Part shown: one piece after another, positions 15,225 to 23,523 of the stretch
How the letters are laid out: every line of letters begins with the position of its first letter
How positions within the stretch are numbered: the stretch's first letter is position 1
Assembly: GCF_001647275.1 (NCBI RefSeq)
Contig: NZ_LRMM01000001.1
Coordinates: forward strand, 62,001 to 126,000
Direction: 5' to 3'
Source of the DNA: Rufibacter ruber
GTDB taxonomy: Bacteria > Bacteroidota > Bacteroidia > Cytophagales > Hymenobacteraceae
Length of the DNA: 64,000 nucleotides
Notes under the pieces: model-generated
Told to the model about the DNA's origin: nothing
What the model saw: the letters and a program-made list of their open reading frames with translations, nothing else
Database searches by the model: none
Translations under genes and position numbers: made by a program

Positions 15225-17650
15225 GTGTCTAATAAGCATTTATATAATATTCTAAATTAGGTTTTTTGAACTAATCTAGGTTGGTAGTATTCAAAAAAAG
15301 TAATTTACTCTAAGCAACAATTTTTGTATTTTTTTCCACTGCCACAAAGACACTTTTCGTTTCTCTTGATTTTTTTATGTTTAATGAAATTTGGTTTGCT
15401 ATTACTAGCGTGGTAATTAGGTAGATATTTTACTAAATTATCAAGTTCTGCTGATTGCTCCCATTTATATTCTAGCTTTGTTCCAAATCTTATATTCGGA
15501 AATAAAGTACCAATGCAAATGCCAAACCAAGATTTTGCTTTTTGTTTGTACTTCCTTTGTCTGCAGTGATTATCTAAGCGGGCTGTGGATTTAGATAGAT
15601 TATCATTATTGCAATGAATTGTTAATCCTGATTGCATAGATCCAAATGCAAGTGTAATATCATGGTTTAGACCATCTTCTCTTGTTTGCTTTTTAATATA
15701 GTTTATTCCTTTGTTTATCGAATCAATGGTTTCTCCACTCAAAGAAAGAAGCAAGAATCCTAAGTCAACAATTGTAGGGTGCTCTAGTTTGTTGATATCT
15801 GTAATAATATTGTCAAAATAGCTACCTTTATAAAGAGTTAGTATACCATCTGGAGTATCTAATCCTGGTACTCCATCTCTTCTAGATAACATTGCTAAGT
15901 CAAGACCTGCTCCTATATCATCTTCAAAATACATCATAGAATATTCATCATCCATCCATAGATTTTTTTTCAAGTGATAAGCTAAAATTGTTAGTTCATG
16001 GGTTGAATGAATTTTGTTTCCATACGATGTTCGTCTGTTGATATAGCTTAAGAAGTATAAAGGAGACTGTAGCAATTCTGTCATAACATCAAGAAGAAAA
16101 ACGTTCATGACAAATGGAGGCATAATAGTATTAGTTTCTTTAAAATCTAGAAATTGCCTTGCTTGAAATGAAAGTGCAGGATATTGTTCTGATACTATAC
16201 AGATTGGATAAATCTCTTTAAAATTTCTATTTACTTTTAGTTCTAAGCCACTTTTGTCTATGAATTTATAGTTTATATCATTTAAAAATGTTGAGCATAA
16301 ATATGCTTGATCATAAGCTTCCTGAACAGCCTTCTTAAAGTCAGATCTAAGGCTATTGTCATTTCCTTTACGTGCTGCTATTGTAAGCTTTTTAGATTTA
16401 GCCTGTATCACAATTGCTCTATTTGCAAATATTACAAGAACATCTATCTCACCAGCTGGATCCTTTATTGAAGAATAGATTTCTATATTGGTAAAAACGT
16501 TTTTTTTCGCCGAATACCAATTTCAAGCGCTCTGTAGAAAATCCTTCAGTAAACTCACCTCTATGCTGCATCGCTGTTTGGCGATATTTTTCGTCACTAT
16601 GTAACCAAAAGAAAGGAGTTTCATATAATGCTTGCATTAATGAATAATTCTGAAATAATAGATAATTATCATTTGATAGCTTTATTATAGGATAAGCATT
16701 AATGGGATTGTAATCATCAAGATTGAGAAAGTTCGTTATTTCTTTTCTCAATGTAAATGACTTAATCACATTCGTAATAATCTCAACTTTGCATTCTAAT
16801 ACATTCTTAATTTCCTCTATTGAAAATATGAATCCAGGTAAAAAGGTTCTTTTCTGCGGTTTTAATACTTTGATGTTGGATAGAACATTATTTAATTTAT
16901 TATTTTGAAGTTTATGTATAGCGTGGATGACTTCTATGGCCTGTTCTATGGAATATCCCTTATTATTTATAAACCAAGAATCATCCTTTATGTATTTTAA
17001 TTTAGAGAATTCTCTATACTGAAAATGATATGCTCCTTCACCGCTATAAAAGATGGGTTCTCTTAAGAATGTGCCATGCCGAAACGGATTGAAATCTTCA
17101 TCTTTAATAACTCCTTGTTTGAGAATATCTGCCATTGCTGGCATCATAGAATGGTGAAGCTCTTCTAAAAGCTCTTCAGTTCTTTGTAAATAATTTTCAA
17201 ATGTTTTAATAGCAGGTAACTCTGTATTTAATTTTTTTGTACATGCTAAGCCTATGATGGTCGATATTTCTGTTCGTATCAGTCTGTTAGGAGTGAATTG
17301 TTGTAATACCTCATTAGTTGTAATTCTTTCTCTATACTTAATTGTGTTATCACGAAAGCAAAAGTATGCTATTGCATGTATATACCCTGGTGAAGTACAT
17401 ATTTTAGCTAAGTCTGAAAATATTTCTGATTCTTTTCTTGGATTCATTTGGCAGGATATAGTTATTGATTTTTTTGTTATATAAATTTGTGCTTTTTAAA
17501 TATTCATCAATATGAAATGTGGGAGTGAAGCATATTTATTATCTGTAATTTTATCGAAAATTTTCATTTTATAACAATTATCATTCTTGTGTAGCCTAAA
17601 TATATTAAATATTATCTATACAGTCTTTCTTAAAAAAAGTGCTCACCCGC
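15225..17650. other. AT-rich island
   Basis: From about 15225 to 17650 the base composition changes from GC-rich to strongly AT-rich, in coding and non-coding sequence alike. Codon use in the single gene inside is unlike its neighbours. No integrase, tRNA or target-site duplication was seen, so the mechanism of entry is unknown. The island holds none of the palindromic elements. Confidence 0.75.
15305..17447 (-). pseudogene. PD-(D/E)XK nuclease-like protein with C-terminal SEC-C motif, split by a frameshift at an A8 run
   Basis: Two frames (17447-16449 and the frame ending at 15305) form one gene of about 713 residues if one A is removed from the A8 run at 16507-16500 (minus strand). After GEK the corrected reading continues NVFTNIEIYSSIKDPAGEIDV and then VIFANRAIVIQAKSKKL, which is the nuclease core with E-x-D and Q-x-K. 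That core spans the junction and is lost if the frames are read apart. The C-terminus ends with a SEC-C zinc motif, CLCGSGKKYKNCC. The first ~315 residues have no recognised domain. The gene is alone in the AT-rich island. It may be truly broken, a sequencing error, or expressed by slippage. A nucleic-acid-cleaving or defence role is speculative. Confidence 0.75.
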
Positions 17651-17712
17651 CTCTCCAGACAGGTAAACACCTTTCCCAATCCTACAAAGCAGGAAACGCT
17701 AAATTTCTTCCT

Positions 17713-18570
17713 TTACACCTCCACCTCAAACCCCACCGACTGACTCACCTCCGCCCACTGCGCAAACTCTTGTCCTAAGTTGTCCAGTTTAGCGTTGGCA
17801 ATGTCATAGGCATCGGAGCCTAAGAGCAAATGCACGGGTGGGTTTTCAGAAGCGGCGGTTTGGATGAGGGCGGCGGCTACTTTCTCGGGGTCGCCGGGTT
17901 GGTTGCCGTTGATCTGCTCCTGGTGCAGGGTCTGCATTTCGCGGGCGTTGGCGTACTCGGCCATAGGGGCTTGCGGCGTGACCAGGGAGCTGTCGGTTAA
18001 GAAGTTGGTGCGTATGTAGCCGGGCATCACCAGCGTCACCTTAATCCCGAAGGGTGCTACCTCCGTAGCCAGGGCCTCGGTGAAGCCGTTCACGGCAAAC
18101 TTGGTGGCGCAGTACACCCCGAAGCCCGGGAAGCTCCCGCTCAGGCCGGCAATAGACGAGATGTTGAAAATATGCCCACTGCCTTGTTGGCGCAGGTACG
18201 GCAGCGCTTTCCTGATCACGTTCAAAGACCCGAATACGTTCACCTCAAAGTTCTGCCGCGCCTCCTGGTCAGAGAGTTCTTCCAGGCTGCCAATGAGGCC
18301 GTACCCGGCATTGTTCACCACCACATCTACCCGCCCGAAGGTGGCTATGGTTTTGGCCAGGGCCTGCGCCACGCTTTCCTCATGGGTCAAGTTCATGGGC
18401 AGGGCCAGGAACTGTTCTGAAGAAACCCCCACGGCTTCCTGCAACTGGGCTACGTTTCTGGAGGTGGCCGCTACCGCATGCCCCTGCTGCAACAGCTGGC
18501 GGGTGAGAGTAAGGCCAATGCCTTTAGAGGCTCCGGTAATGAACCACACTTTTTTGGTTTGATTTTCCAT
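17713..18570 (-). CDS. SDR-family oxidoreductase
   Basis: The start at 18570 (MENQTKKVWFITGASKGIGL) gives 285 residues; a longer frame begins in non-conserved sequence. TGASKGIG, NNAGYGLIGSLEE, the catalytic Ser in NISSIAG and YCATKFAV are classical SDR motifs. The long C-terminus (PGDPEKVAAALIQTA and HLLLGSDAYD) is typical of the 'SDR family, TGASxGIG, KR-like' group often controlled by an AraC regulator. It lies downstream of the AraC-family gene on the same strand, with the ~153-bp repeat copy B between them. Substrate unknown. Confidence 0.9.
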   Translation of the reverse strand: MENQTKKVWFITGASKGIGLTLTRQLLQQGHAVAATSRNVAQLQEAVGVSSEQFLALPMNLTHEESVAQALAKTIATFGRVDVVVNNAGYGLIGSLEELSDQEARQNFEVNVFGSLNVIRKALPYLRQQGSGHIFNISSIAGLSGSFPGFGVYCATKFAVNGFTEALATEVAPFGIKVTLVMPGYIRTNFLTDSSLVTPQAPMAEYANAREMQTLHQEQINGNQPGDPEKVAAALIQTAASENPPVHLLLGSDAYDIANAKLDNLGQEFAQWAEVSQSVGFEVEV

Positions 18571-18600
18571 GGTTTCCAAGGTTTTAAGTTTCGAGCATGT

Positions 18601-18754
18601 TTGCATTTGTCTTTTGCGCTGCAAAACGGCATATAAAGAACCTGCCTTCGTGCTTTTTTCTCACCATAGCGCTGCTATGCTGCTCAAAAACCACATCGGC
18701 AGAACCTTTCTCTGCCATTTTTCGCTAGCAAAATCAAAATGTAAACAAGCTCTT
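18601..18754 (-). repeat. Dispersed ~153-bp repeat, copy B
   Basis: This is the inverse-orientation partner of 13260-13412. It ends with AAAATGTAAACAAGCTCTT, the complement of the other copy's start. It lies between an SDR gene and its likely AraC regulator. Confidence 0.8.
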
Positions 18755-18818
18755 AAAACAAAGGTAGGGCAGGGGCGGGCGGCGGGGTTAGCGCCGTTCA
18801 AACCATCACTTGCGAAAA

Positions 18819-19712
18819 TCAAACATGCCGGAACTGCGAGGGCGGCAAGGAGGTGTGTTTCTTGAAGAAGTTGTTGAAATGCGCGGGTTCTTCAAAGCCC
18901 AGGCTGTAGCCAATCTCTGAGATGTTCCAGTTCGTGTGCTTGAGCAGGGCCATGGCCTCGCTCACCAGTCGGGAGGAAATAAGTTCGGTGGTGGTTTTGC
19001 CGGTGGTTTTCTTGATGGCGCGGTTCAGGTGGTTCACGTGCACGGCCAGCTGCTCGGCAAAGTCCTTTGCTGACCGCAGCTGGCACCGCTGGCTGGGTGA
19101 TTCAATGGGGAACTGGCGCTCCAGCAGCTCACTGAACACGGCGGTGATACGGGCATTGGCGTCTGGGTGCTCGTACAGCGCCTCGGCGGGCTGGGTTTTC
19201 AGCGCGAAGTGCGTCATCTCGGTCACGTAGTTGCGCAGCAGGTCGTACTTGTAGAGGTAGTCTGAGGTGATCTCAGCCAGCATTTTCTCAAAAATGGCAC
19301 TCACCTGCTGCTCCTGCGCTGGGGTCAAGGCGTAAAACGGCTTTCCGCCCGTGGCGAACATAGGCAGATCCTGCAGGCCGCCCCTGATCTTCTCAGTAAA
19401 AAAAGCCTCTTTGAAAATGCAGAAGTACCCGCTGGGTTCGCCTGTGACCGCCTCCCAGGTGTAGGGCACCTTGGGGTTGAAAAACATGAGCGTGGTGCCC
19501 GTGACCTCCACGCTTCTGTCAGCGTAATGGTAGCGCAGATGGCCCCTGATCAGGGAGATTTTGTAGAAGTCGCGGCGGCTGTAGTTGGCAGGGGTGAGGG
19601 CGCAGTCTTCCAGCCGGAACACGTTGAAGTGGCCAACGTCTTTTTTCAGGTTCTCAGGAAGCCCGTTGAATTTGTGCTGGTAAAACTCTTCTAAGGTTTC
19701 AGTGGGTGCCAT
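18819..19712 (-). CDS. AraC-family transcriptional regulator
   Basis: A 297-residue protein. The N-terminal half is a cupin-like sensor (TTLMFFNPKVPYTWEAVTGE), and the C-terminal ~100 residues carry two helix-turn-helix motifs: SAKDFAEQLAVHVNHLNRAIK with the first recognition helix, and NISEIGYSLGFEEPAHFNNFFKKHTSLPPSQFR (abridged), the classical AraC signature. The next gene downstream is an SDR, and this pairing is common in Bacteroidota, where the regulator senses a small hydrophobic compound. That regulatory link is an inference. Confidence 0.93.
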   Translation of the reverse strand: MAPTETLEEFYQHKFNGLPENLKKDVGHFNVFRLEDCALTPANYSRRDFYKISLIRGHLRYHYADRSVEVTGTTLMFFNPKVPYTWEAVTGEPSGYFCIFKEAFFTEKIRGGLQDLPMFATGGKPFYALTPAQEQQVSAIFEKMLAEITSDYLYKYDLLRNYVTEMTHFALKTQPAEALYEHPDANARITAVFSELLERQFPIESPSQRCQLRSAKDFAEQLAVHVNHLNRAIKKTTGKTTTELISSRLVSEAMALLKHTNWNISEIGYSLGFEEPAHFNNFFKKHTSLPPSQFRHV

Positions 19713-19749
19713 AATGGAAGATAGGTGATTTCCGGGGGAATTTCATGTT

Positions 19750-19790
19750 GCGTTTTTCGGGCTGTTTTCTGAAAAACAGCCCGAAAACAG
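19750..19790. repeat. Palindromic element, copy 11
   Basis: GCGTTTTTCGGGCTG pairs with CAGCCCGAAAACAG. It is the first copy after the 6.9-kb copy-free stretch. Confidence 0.85.
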
Positions 19791-19839
19791 GAAATTCTGT
19801 TTTATAACTGCGCGTATCACTGAGATATTTTACGCATTC

Positions 19840-19980
19840 CGTCCTCCTTTGAAGGGGGTAGGGGGATGATGACTCGTGCAGATTAGGTATTCCTGAGAAT
19901 CGTTTTCTTACTCTTTTAGTGTTTTTTATTGGTTCTACTGCTGCCTTTTGTCATTCCCCTACCCCCTTCAAAGGAGGACG
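19840..19980. repeat. Long C/T-rich hairpin, locus A
   Basis: The left arm (19840-19869, containing CCTCCTTTGAAGGGGGTAGG) and the right arm (19951-19980) are complementary at 29 of 30 positions and enclose about 80 bp. It is homologous to 36885-37056, including the flanking ACGCATTCC. Confidence 0.8.
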
Positions 19981-20002
19981 ATCAGATAGCGTGTTTTCCT
20001 GT

Positions 20003-20023
20003 TGCGCGGAAGTTACTTCCGTG
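20003..20023 (+). repeat. 20-bp dispersed motif, copy A
   Basis: GCGCGGAAGTTACTTCCGTG contains a CGGAAG-TTA-CTTCCG hairpin. The same 20 bases recur at 34613-34634 and 49395-49417, all in plus orientation. Confidence 0.75.
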
Positions 20024-20052
20024 GTTTCTCTTCTGTTGATCATAAGCTGCGC

Positions 20053-20110
20053 TCTTCCGGATTTGCAATCCGGAAGCAGGTAACCCGGGGATTTGTAATC
20101 CCCGTTGCGG
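20053..20110. repeat. Tandem short palindromes
   Basis: CTTCCGGATT-TGC-AATCCGGAAG and then CGGGGATT-TGT-AATCCCCG lie close together. They share the pattern GGATTTGnAATCC with different outer bases, and both arms differ together. Confidence 0.65.
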
Positions 20111-20345
20111 CCCGCTAGGGTTCTCTCTCTGGCGCGAAAGGTACGTCTGTGACTCACCGTTTTAAGATAAGCCAGTCATGGGCGTAATTTACGCGCCCTA
20201 GAGAGCCGCCCTTTTGATCTGAAAGTGCCGCGGCGGATTGCAAAGCCGGGGGTATTCTAGCCCGGGCTTATAAATCCCGTACAGCCGGTGAACTGCAAAT
20301 CCTGAACAGCCGGGATACGAACTGCCGAACAAACTGCCCGTGTTT

Positions 20346-20385
20346 CCGTTTTGGGCCTGTTTTCAAGAAAACAGCCCTAAAACAC
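20346..20385. repeat. Palindromic element, copy 12
   Basis: CCGTTTTGGGCCTG pairs with CAGCCCTAAAACAC with mismatches. It ends 5 bp before the 3' end of the Atu4866-like gene. Confidence 0.75.
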
Positions 20386-20389
20386 AAAA

Positions 20390-20638
20390 CTACCGCTCTT
20401 GTTGGTACAACACCATACCGGCGTGGTAGAGAATGCCGTCTCTGAAGTCGCCGTCGGCGGTGAAGCCGGTGTCGTCTTGGTAGTCTATATGGTCGCCGGT
20501 GAGGGTGTAGGAGCCTTGGTAGGCGCTCTGGCGGGAGCCGCGGGCCTCGTCATAGCGGCCGTTGGGCAGGAGTTCGTGCCTGATGTAGCCATCGGCGGTG
20601 ACCCAAAGGCCCACGTAAGGGTTTGTTTTTGCCTGCAT
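20390..20638 (-). CDS. Atu4866-domain protein
   Basis: An 82-residue protein. YVGLWVTADGYIRHELLPNGRYDEARG and YQGSYTLTGDHIDYQDDTGFTADGDFRDG (abridged) match the small lipocalin-like Atu4866 family (PF11512), first seen in an Agrobacterium structure. Members are single-domain proteins of unknown function, often encoded near AraC regulators and oxidoreductases; here an AraC gene lies upstream of the repeat region but in no obvious operon. No signal peptide. Confidence 0.87.
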   Translation of the reverse strand: MQAKTNPYVGLWVTADGYIRHELLPNGRYDEARGSRQSAYQGSYTLTGDHIDYQDDTGFTADGDFRDGILYHAGMVLYQQER

Positions 20639-20825
20639 CTGTGCTGTCTGTGATGGGCGAAGGTTGTCTGGTCTTCGCCGTTTTCATTAGTTAGAATGAA
20701 CAGGGCAAATGTAGGGGCAGGGGAGGCGGTGCCGTTTGCGTCTTCCAAACCATTGCTTGCAAAATTCAAACAATACGGGGCGTATCAGCAACTGGGGCCA
20801 GGTCAGAGGGCGAGCTGGGGGAAAT

Positions 20826-20867
20826 TGCGTTTCTGGCCTGTTTTTCAGAAAACAGGCCAGAAACGCA
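20826..20867. repeat. Palindromic element, copy 13
   Basis: TGCGTTTCTGGCCTG pairs perfectly with CAGGCCAGAAACGCA. It lies 43 bp past the stop of the YhcH-family gene. Confidence 0.87.
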
Positions 20868-20909
20868 GCCAGTAGTAAACGTTCAGGAAAAGGTTGGCTG
20901 CCGTGGCTG

Positions 20910-21362
20910 CTACGGTTGCACCGCAATCTTCAAAACCACCTTGCGCACCACCTCCTGCGTGGCCAGGGGGGCGTGCACGTCATTGGGGAAGAAGACGGTG
21001 AAGAAGCCGGCGGGCACGTCAAACCAGCTGGTGGGCTTCACGGCAAAGAAAGACACATCGCGCTCCGCGGAATAAGGGTCAATAGAAGCTCCGCAGGCCG
21101 AAAGGTCCTGCCAGCCCATGTGGTCTACGCCCGAGACAATGTACTGAATGTCAATGTAGCGCTGGTGCGCCTCCATTTTGGCATCGGCCTTGGCCACGCC
21201 CGGGCCTTCTGAGAGAATGGCAAACAGGACTTCCCCCGCCAACTCGTGTTTACCCGTGGGCAGGTTCTGAACGTCTGCCTCCTGCAGAAACTGGAAAGCC
21301 TGCTTAAACAACGGGTGCAAAGAATAGTAGCGTTCCGCGTGCTGGAGGGAGTCTAGGATCAT
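20910..21362 (-). CDS. YhcH/YjgK/YiaL-family protein (DUF386)
   Basis: A 150-residue beta-sandwich protein. GKHELAGEVLFAILSEG, EAHQRYIDIQYIVSGVDHMGW and FTVFFPNDVHAPLA (abridged) are the conserved family blocks, with His residues of HRYID/DVHAP likely binding metal. E. coli YiaL and NanQ members act in sugar catabolism (NanQ as a sialic-acid anomerase). A sugar-anomerase-like role is possible, but no sugar genes adjoin it. Confidence 0.9.
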   Translation of the reverse strand: MILDSLQHAERYYSLHPLFKQAFQFLQEADVQNLPTGKHELAGEVLFAILSEGPGVAKADAKMEAHQRYIDIQYIVSGVDHMGWQDLSACGASIDPYSAERDVSFFAVKPTSWFDVPAGFFTVFFPNDVHAPLATQEVVRKVVLKIAVQP

Positions 21363-21479
21363 GGTTTTCTGGTTGAAGGGATACTTTCAAGGTGACTAAC
21401 TGAATCTCCCGGTTGAACATCTTCCTTGGGTACGGCTTGTAAGTTGCAAGAATTTATGCCAAGTGTCAACTTAGAAAAG

Positions 21480-21519
21480 CTGTTTTGGGGCTGTTTTCAC
21501 AAAAACAGCCCCAAAACAG
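21480..21519. repeat. Palindromic element, copy 14
   Basis: CTGTTTTGGGGCTG pairs perfectly with CAGCCCCAAAACAG. It lies 18 bp past the stop of the aspartic protease gene. Confidence 0.87.
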
Positions 21520-21537
21520 GAGTAGCATGAAGTAGAG

Positions 21538-22500
21538 CTACTTCAGTACCGCAAACTTCTGTTGTTTCATGTCTAGCAGCAAGGTGTGGCCCAGGAACAG
21601 TTTATTGCCCGTCATGCCGCCCAAGCCTGAGAAACGCATGAGCATGCTGTTCATGAAACCCATTCCTTCCATGTAGGTGGCTTTTTTGAGCGGCAGCTGA
21701 ACCGCCCCAAAGCGGGCCGTAGCCTTTGTGGTGGTGGTGTAGGCCGTTAAGGTTTTGCCCCAAGAATTCACCCTTGCGGTGTCAATGGTCTGGCCCGGCT
21801 GCGCAAACTCTTCCCAGGTGCTTTTGTTTGTGAGCAGTTCATAGGTGCTGGAACCCGTGTCAAACAGCAGGTCGGTTTCTTCCCCGTTTATGCGCGAGGG
21901 CAACAGAATGCGGCGGCTGTCAAAGGTAAAGTCCTGAAAAGCGGTGGCGGGAATACTAGCCGGCAATAGGTCAGAGACGGTGAGCCCCATGCGCTGATAA
22001 TCTAGCGTGATGATTCTGCCTTCCAGGAAATCAGTACCCAGTGAACCGATAATATGAACAGATGAAGCGTCATTCCAGCTGATGACAGAATCACCGTAGG
22101 CCAGCACTTTTACCTCTGGCGCAGTCACGGGCAGCCCCCCTACTTGAAAGGTTGTATTTACCAGATTCATCTGGTTGCCGGCTTGCTTCAATGTGAGGGC
22201 ATAGCCTTTCTGCTGAATCGCCTCCAGCTTGCCTTTATAGAATACCGTAGAGGGGGTGCCCGTGTCAAACTGGAGGTAGAACGTTTTGGGGCAGCCAGCC
22301 AAAGTCACCGGAAGGAGAAGGCCAGCGTACGGGTCATTGCCAGATGTAAACCACGTAAACGGAATGGTAACTGGTTGCGCTGCTACTTTTAACTGGTTGG
22401 CGGCAGGTTTAAATTTTGCTTTAAAATAGAAGCCGCCGCCCACAGAGCTAAGCACCAAAAGGAACAAAAAAGAGAGGCCAATGCGTTTTGCTGATTTCAT
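21538..22500 (-). CDS. Retropepsin-like aspartic protease with two DTG motifs
   Basis: The start at 22500 (MKSAKRIGLSFLFLLVLSS) begins with an N-terminal signal or anchor segment; the protein is 320 residues. Two aspartic-protease motifs occur, FDTGTPSTVF at about residue 77 and FDTGSSTYELL at about 216, with HIIGSLGTDFLEGR between them as the flap/hydrophobic-Gly region of the first lobe. Two catalytic lobes in one chain mirror the pepsin arrangement, whereas most bacterial retropepsin-like proteins have a single DTG. It is predicted to act outside the cytoplasm. It is a single gene. Confidence 0.8.
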   Translation of the reverse strand: MKSAKRIGLSFLFLLVLSSVGGGFYFKAKFKPAANQLKVAAQPVTIPFTWFTSGNDPYAGLLLPVTLAGCPKTFYLQFDTGTPSTVFYKGKLEAIQQKGYALTLKQAGNQMNLVNTTFQVGGLPVTAPEVKVLAYGDSVISWNDASSVHIIGSLGTDFLEGRIITLDYQRMGLTVSDLLPASIPATAFQDFTFDSRRILLPSRINGEETDLLFDTGSSTYELLTNKSTWEEFAQPGQTIDTARVNSWGKTLTAYTTTTKATARFGAVQLPLKKATYMEGMGFMNSMLMRFSGLGGMTGNKLFLGHTLLLDMKQQKFAVLK

Positions 22501-22650
22501 TGCGGTGTTTGTTAAATGACACTGCAAGATTAGGCACCAAACCGGCTGCGGCTTACGCCATTTGCCCGCCAAAAGGCCGCCAATTGCCTGCCAAGGCAGT
22601 TGTGACGTAAGAATGGCTGGTTTTTACCGCTGCTAGGAAAGGGGGGCGCG

Positions 22651-23285
22651 CTAAGAAATAAACAGATTTCCCCACTTGGCAAAGACCTGCCGGTGGCCGC
22701 TGCGCAACTGAATAGCCGCCCTTAGAATTGCCGCAATATTGAGGAAATATAGGAAGAAGAAGGTGCCCACAAGGAGGAAAGAAGGCCTGGCCTTAAAGTA
22801 ATAGGCGCTCACCATCTGCACCAGAAATGCCAGGAGCAACGCCAGGTGCATGCCAATGCACCACATGATCTGGAAGTTGATGATACGGGCGCCGCCGCGT
22901 GGCCGGGTAACCCTTTCTGCTTTTTCCAGAGCCACAGCGGCAGCAGAAACCCCAGGTACGGCAGCAGCAGAAATGCAAAGGCCGCCAAATTGATTTGCTG
23001 CAGGTTGGCGGCAGGAACGGCTTCTGGGGCGGTGGGGGGAGGCACGGGCGCTACGGCGGCGGGCGGTTCTGCCTGCGCCACATCTGGAGCTGTGCTCGGC
23101 GTCAGTTCTTCCAGCGGAATGGCTAACGCCTGAGCCAAAGCTTTCAAGGTATAGCCCCGGGGTAGGCTCTCTTCCCGCTCAATGCGCTGAATAGTCCGGA
23201 GGCTGATCTGGGAGAGGTCTGCGAGTTCTTCCTGTGACAAGCCTTTGCGCTTCCGTTCCCCAACAATCTTCTGGGCTAAGGTCAT
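22651..23285 (-). pseudogene. XRE-family regulator with membrane C-terminus (DUF4870-like), frameshifted
   Basis: The frame starting at 23285 encodes an XRE helix-turn-helix (VGERKRKGLSQEELADLSQISLRTIQRIE, abridged), a Pro/Ala-rich linker and one membrane helix ending LPLWLWKKQK, then turns to nonsense. Adding one base at the AAAGGG run (plus strand 22911-22916) continues it as RVTRPRGGARIINFQIMWCI with two more membrane helices to 22651, giving about 211 residues. The XRE plus DUF4870-like membrane layout is common in Bacteroidota. The break is probably a sequencing indel. Confidence 0.78.
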
Positions 23286-23523
23286 GTTCTGTGGTGCTGG
23301 CTTTTTTTCCTCATGGGTCCCGGCCGAAAGAAGGGGCCGTAAACACGAAGGTACTGGTTTTGCCGGAATAGCCGCGTCTTAATGGGGTGCTACCTGCATA
23401 GAAAACGGGTGTCAGTGTCTGGGTGTGCAATGCCTGCAGCTCAACCGGGCGCGGGCGGTACAGGAGAGGCACCGTCTGCCGTAGTTGCCGCTGCCAGTTA
23501 TTTTTCTTTCACCCGCTCATAGC

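Larger units (their letters stand above)
19713..20389. other. Repeat-filled intergenic region, no gene
   Basis: This 677-bp gap has two palindromic elements, a long C/T-rich hairpin (19840-19980) and a run of short palindromes centred on TTGCAA or TTGTAA between 20003 and 20110. From about 20160 to 20340 there is GC-rich sequence with degenerate relatives of the same short palindromes. No coding frame is convincing. Confidence 0.6.

Noticed and set aside
15225-17650. Integrative element with integrase and att sites
   Set aside because: No integrase, tRNA gene or matching direct repeats were seen at the island's edges.
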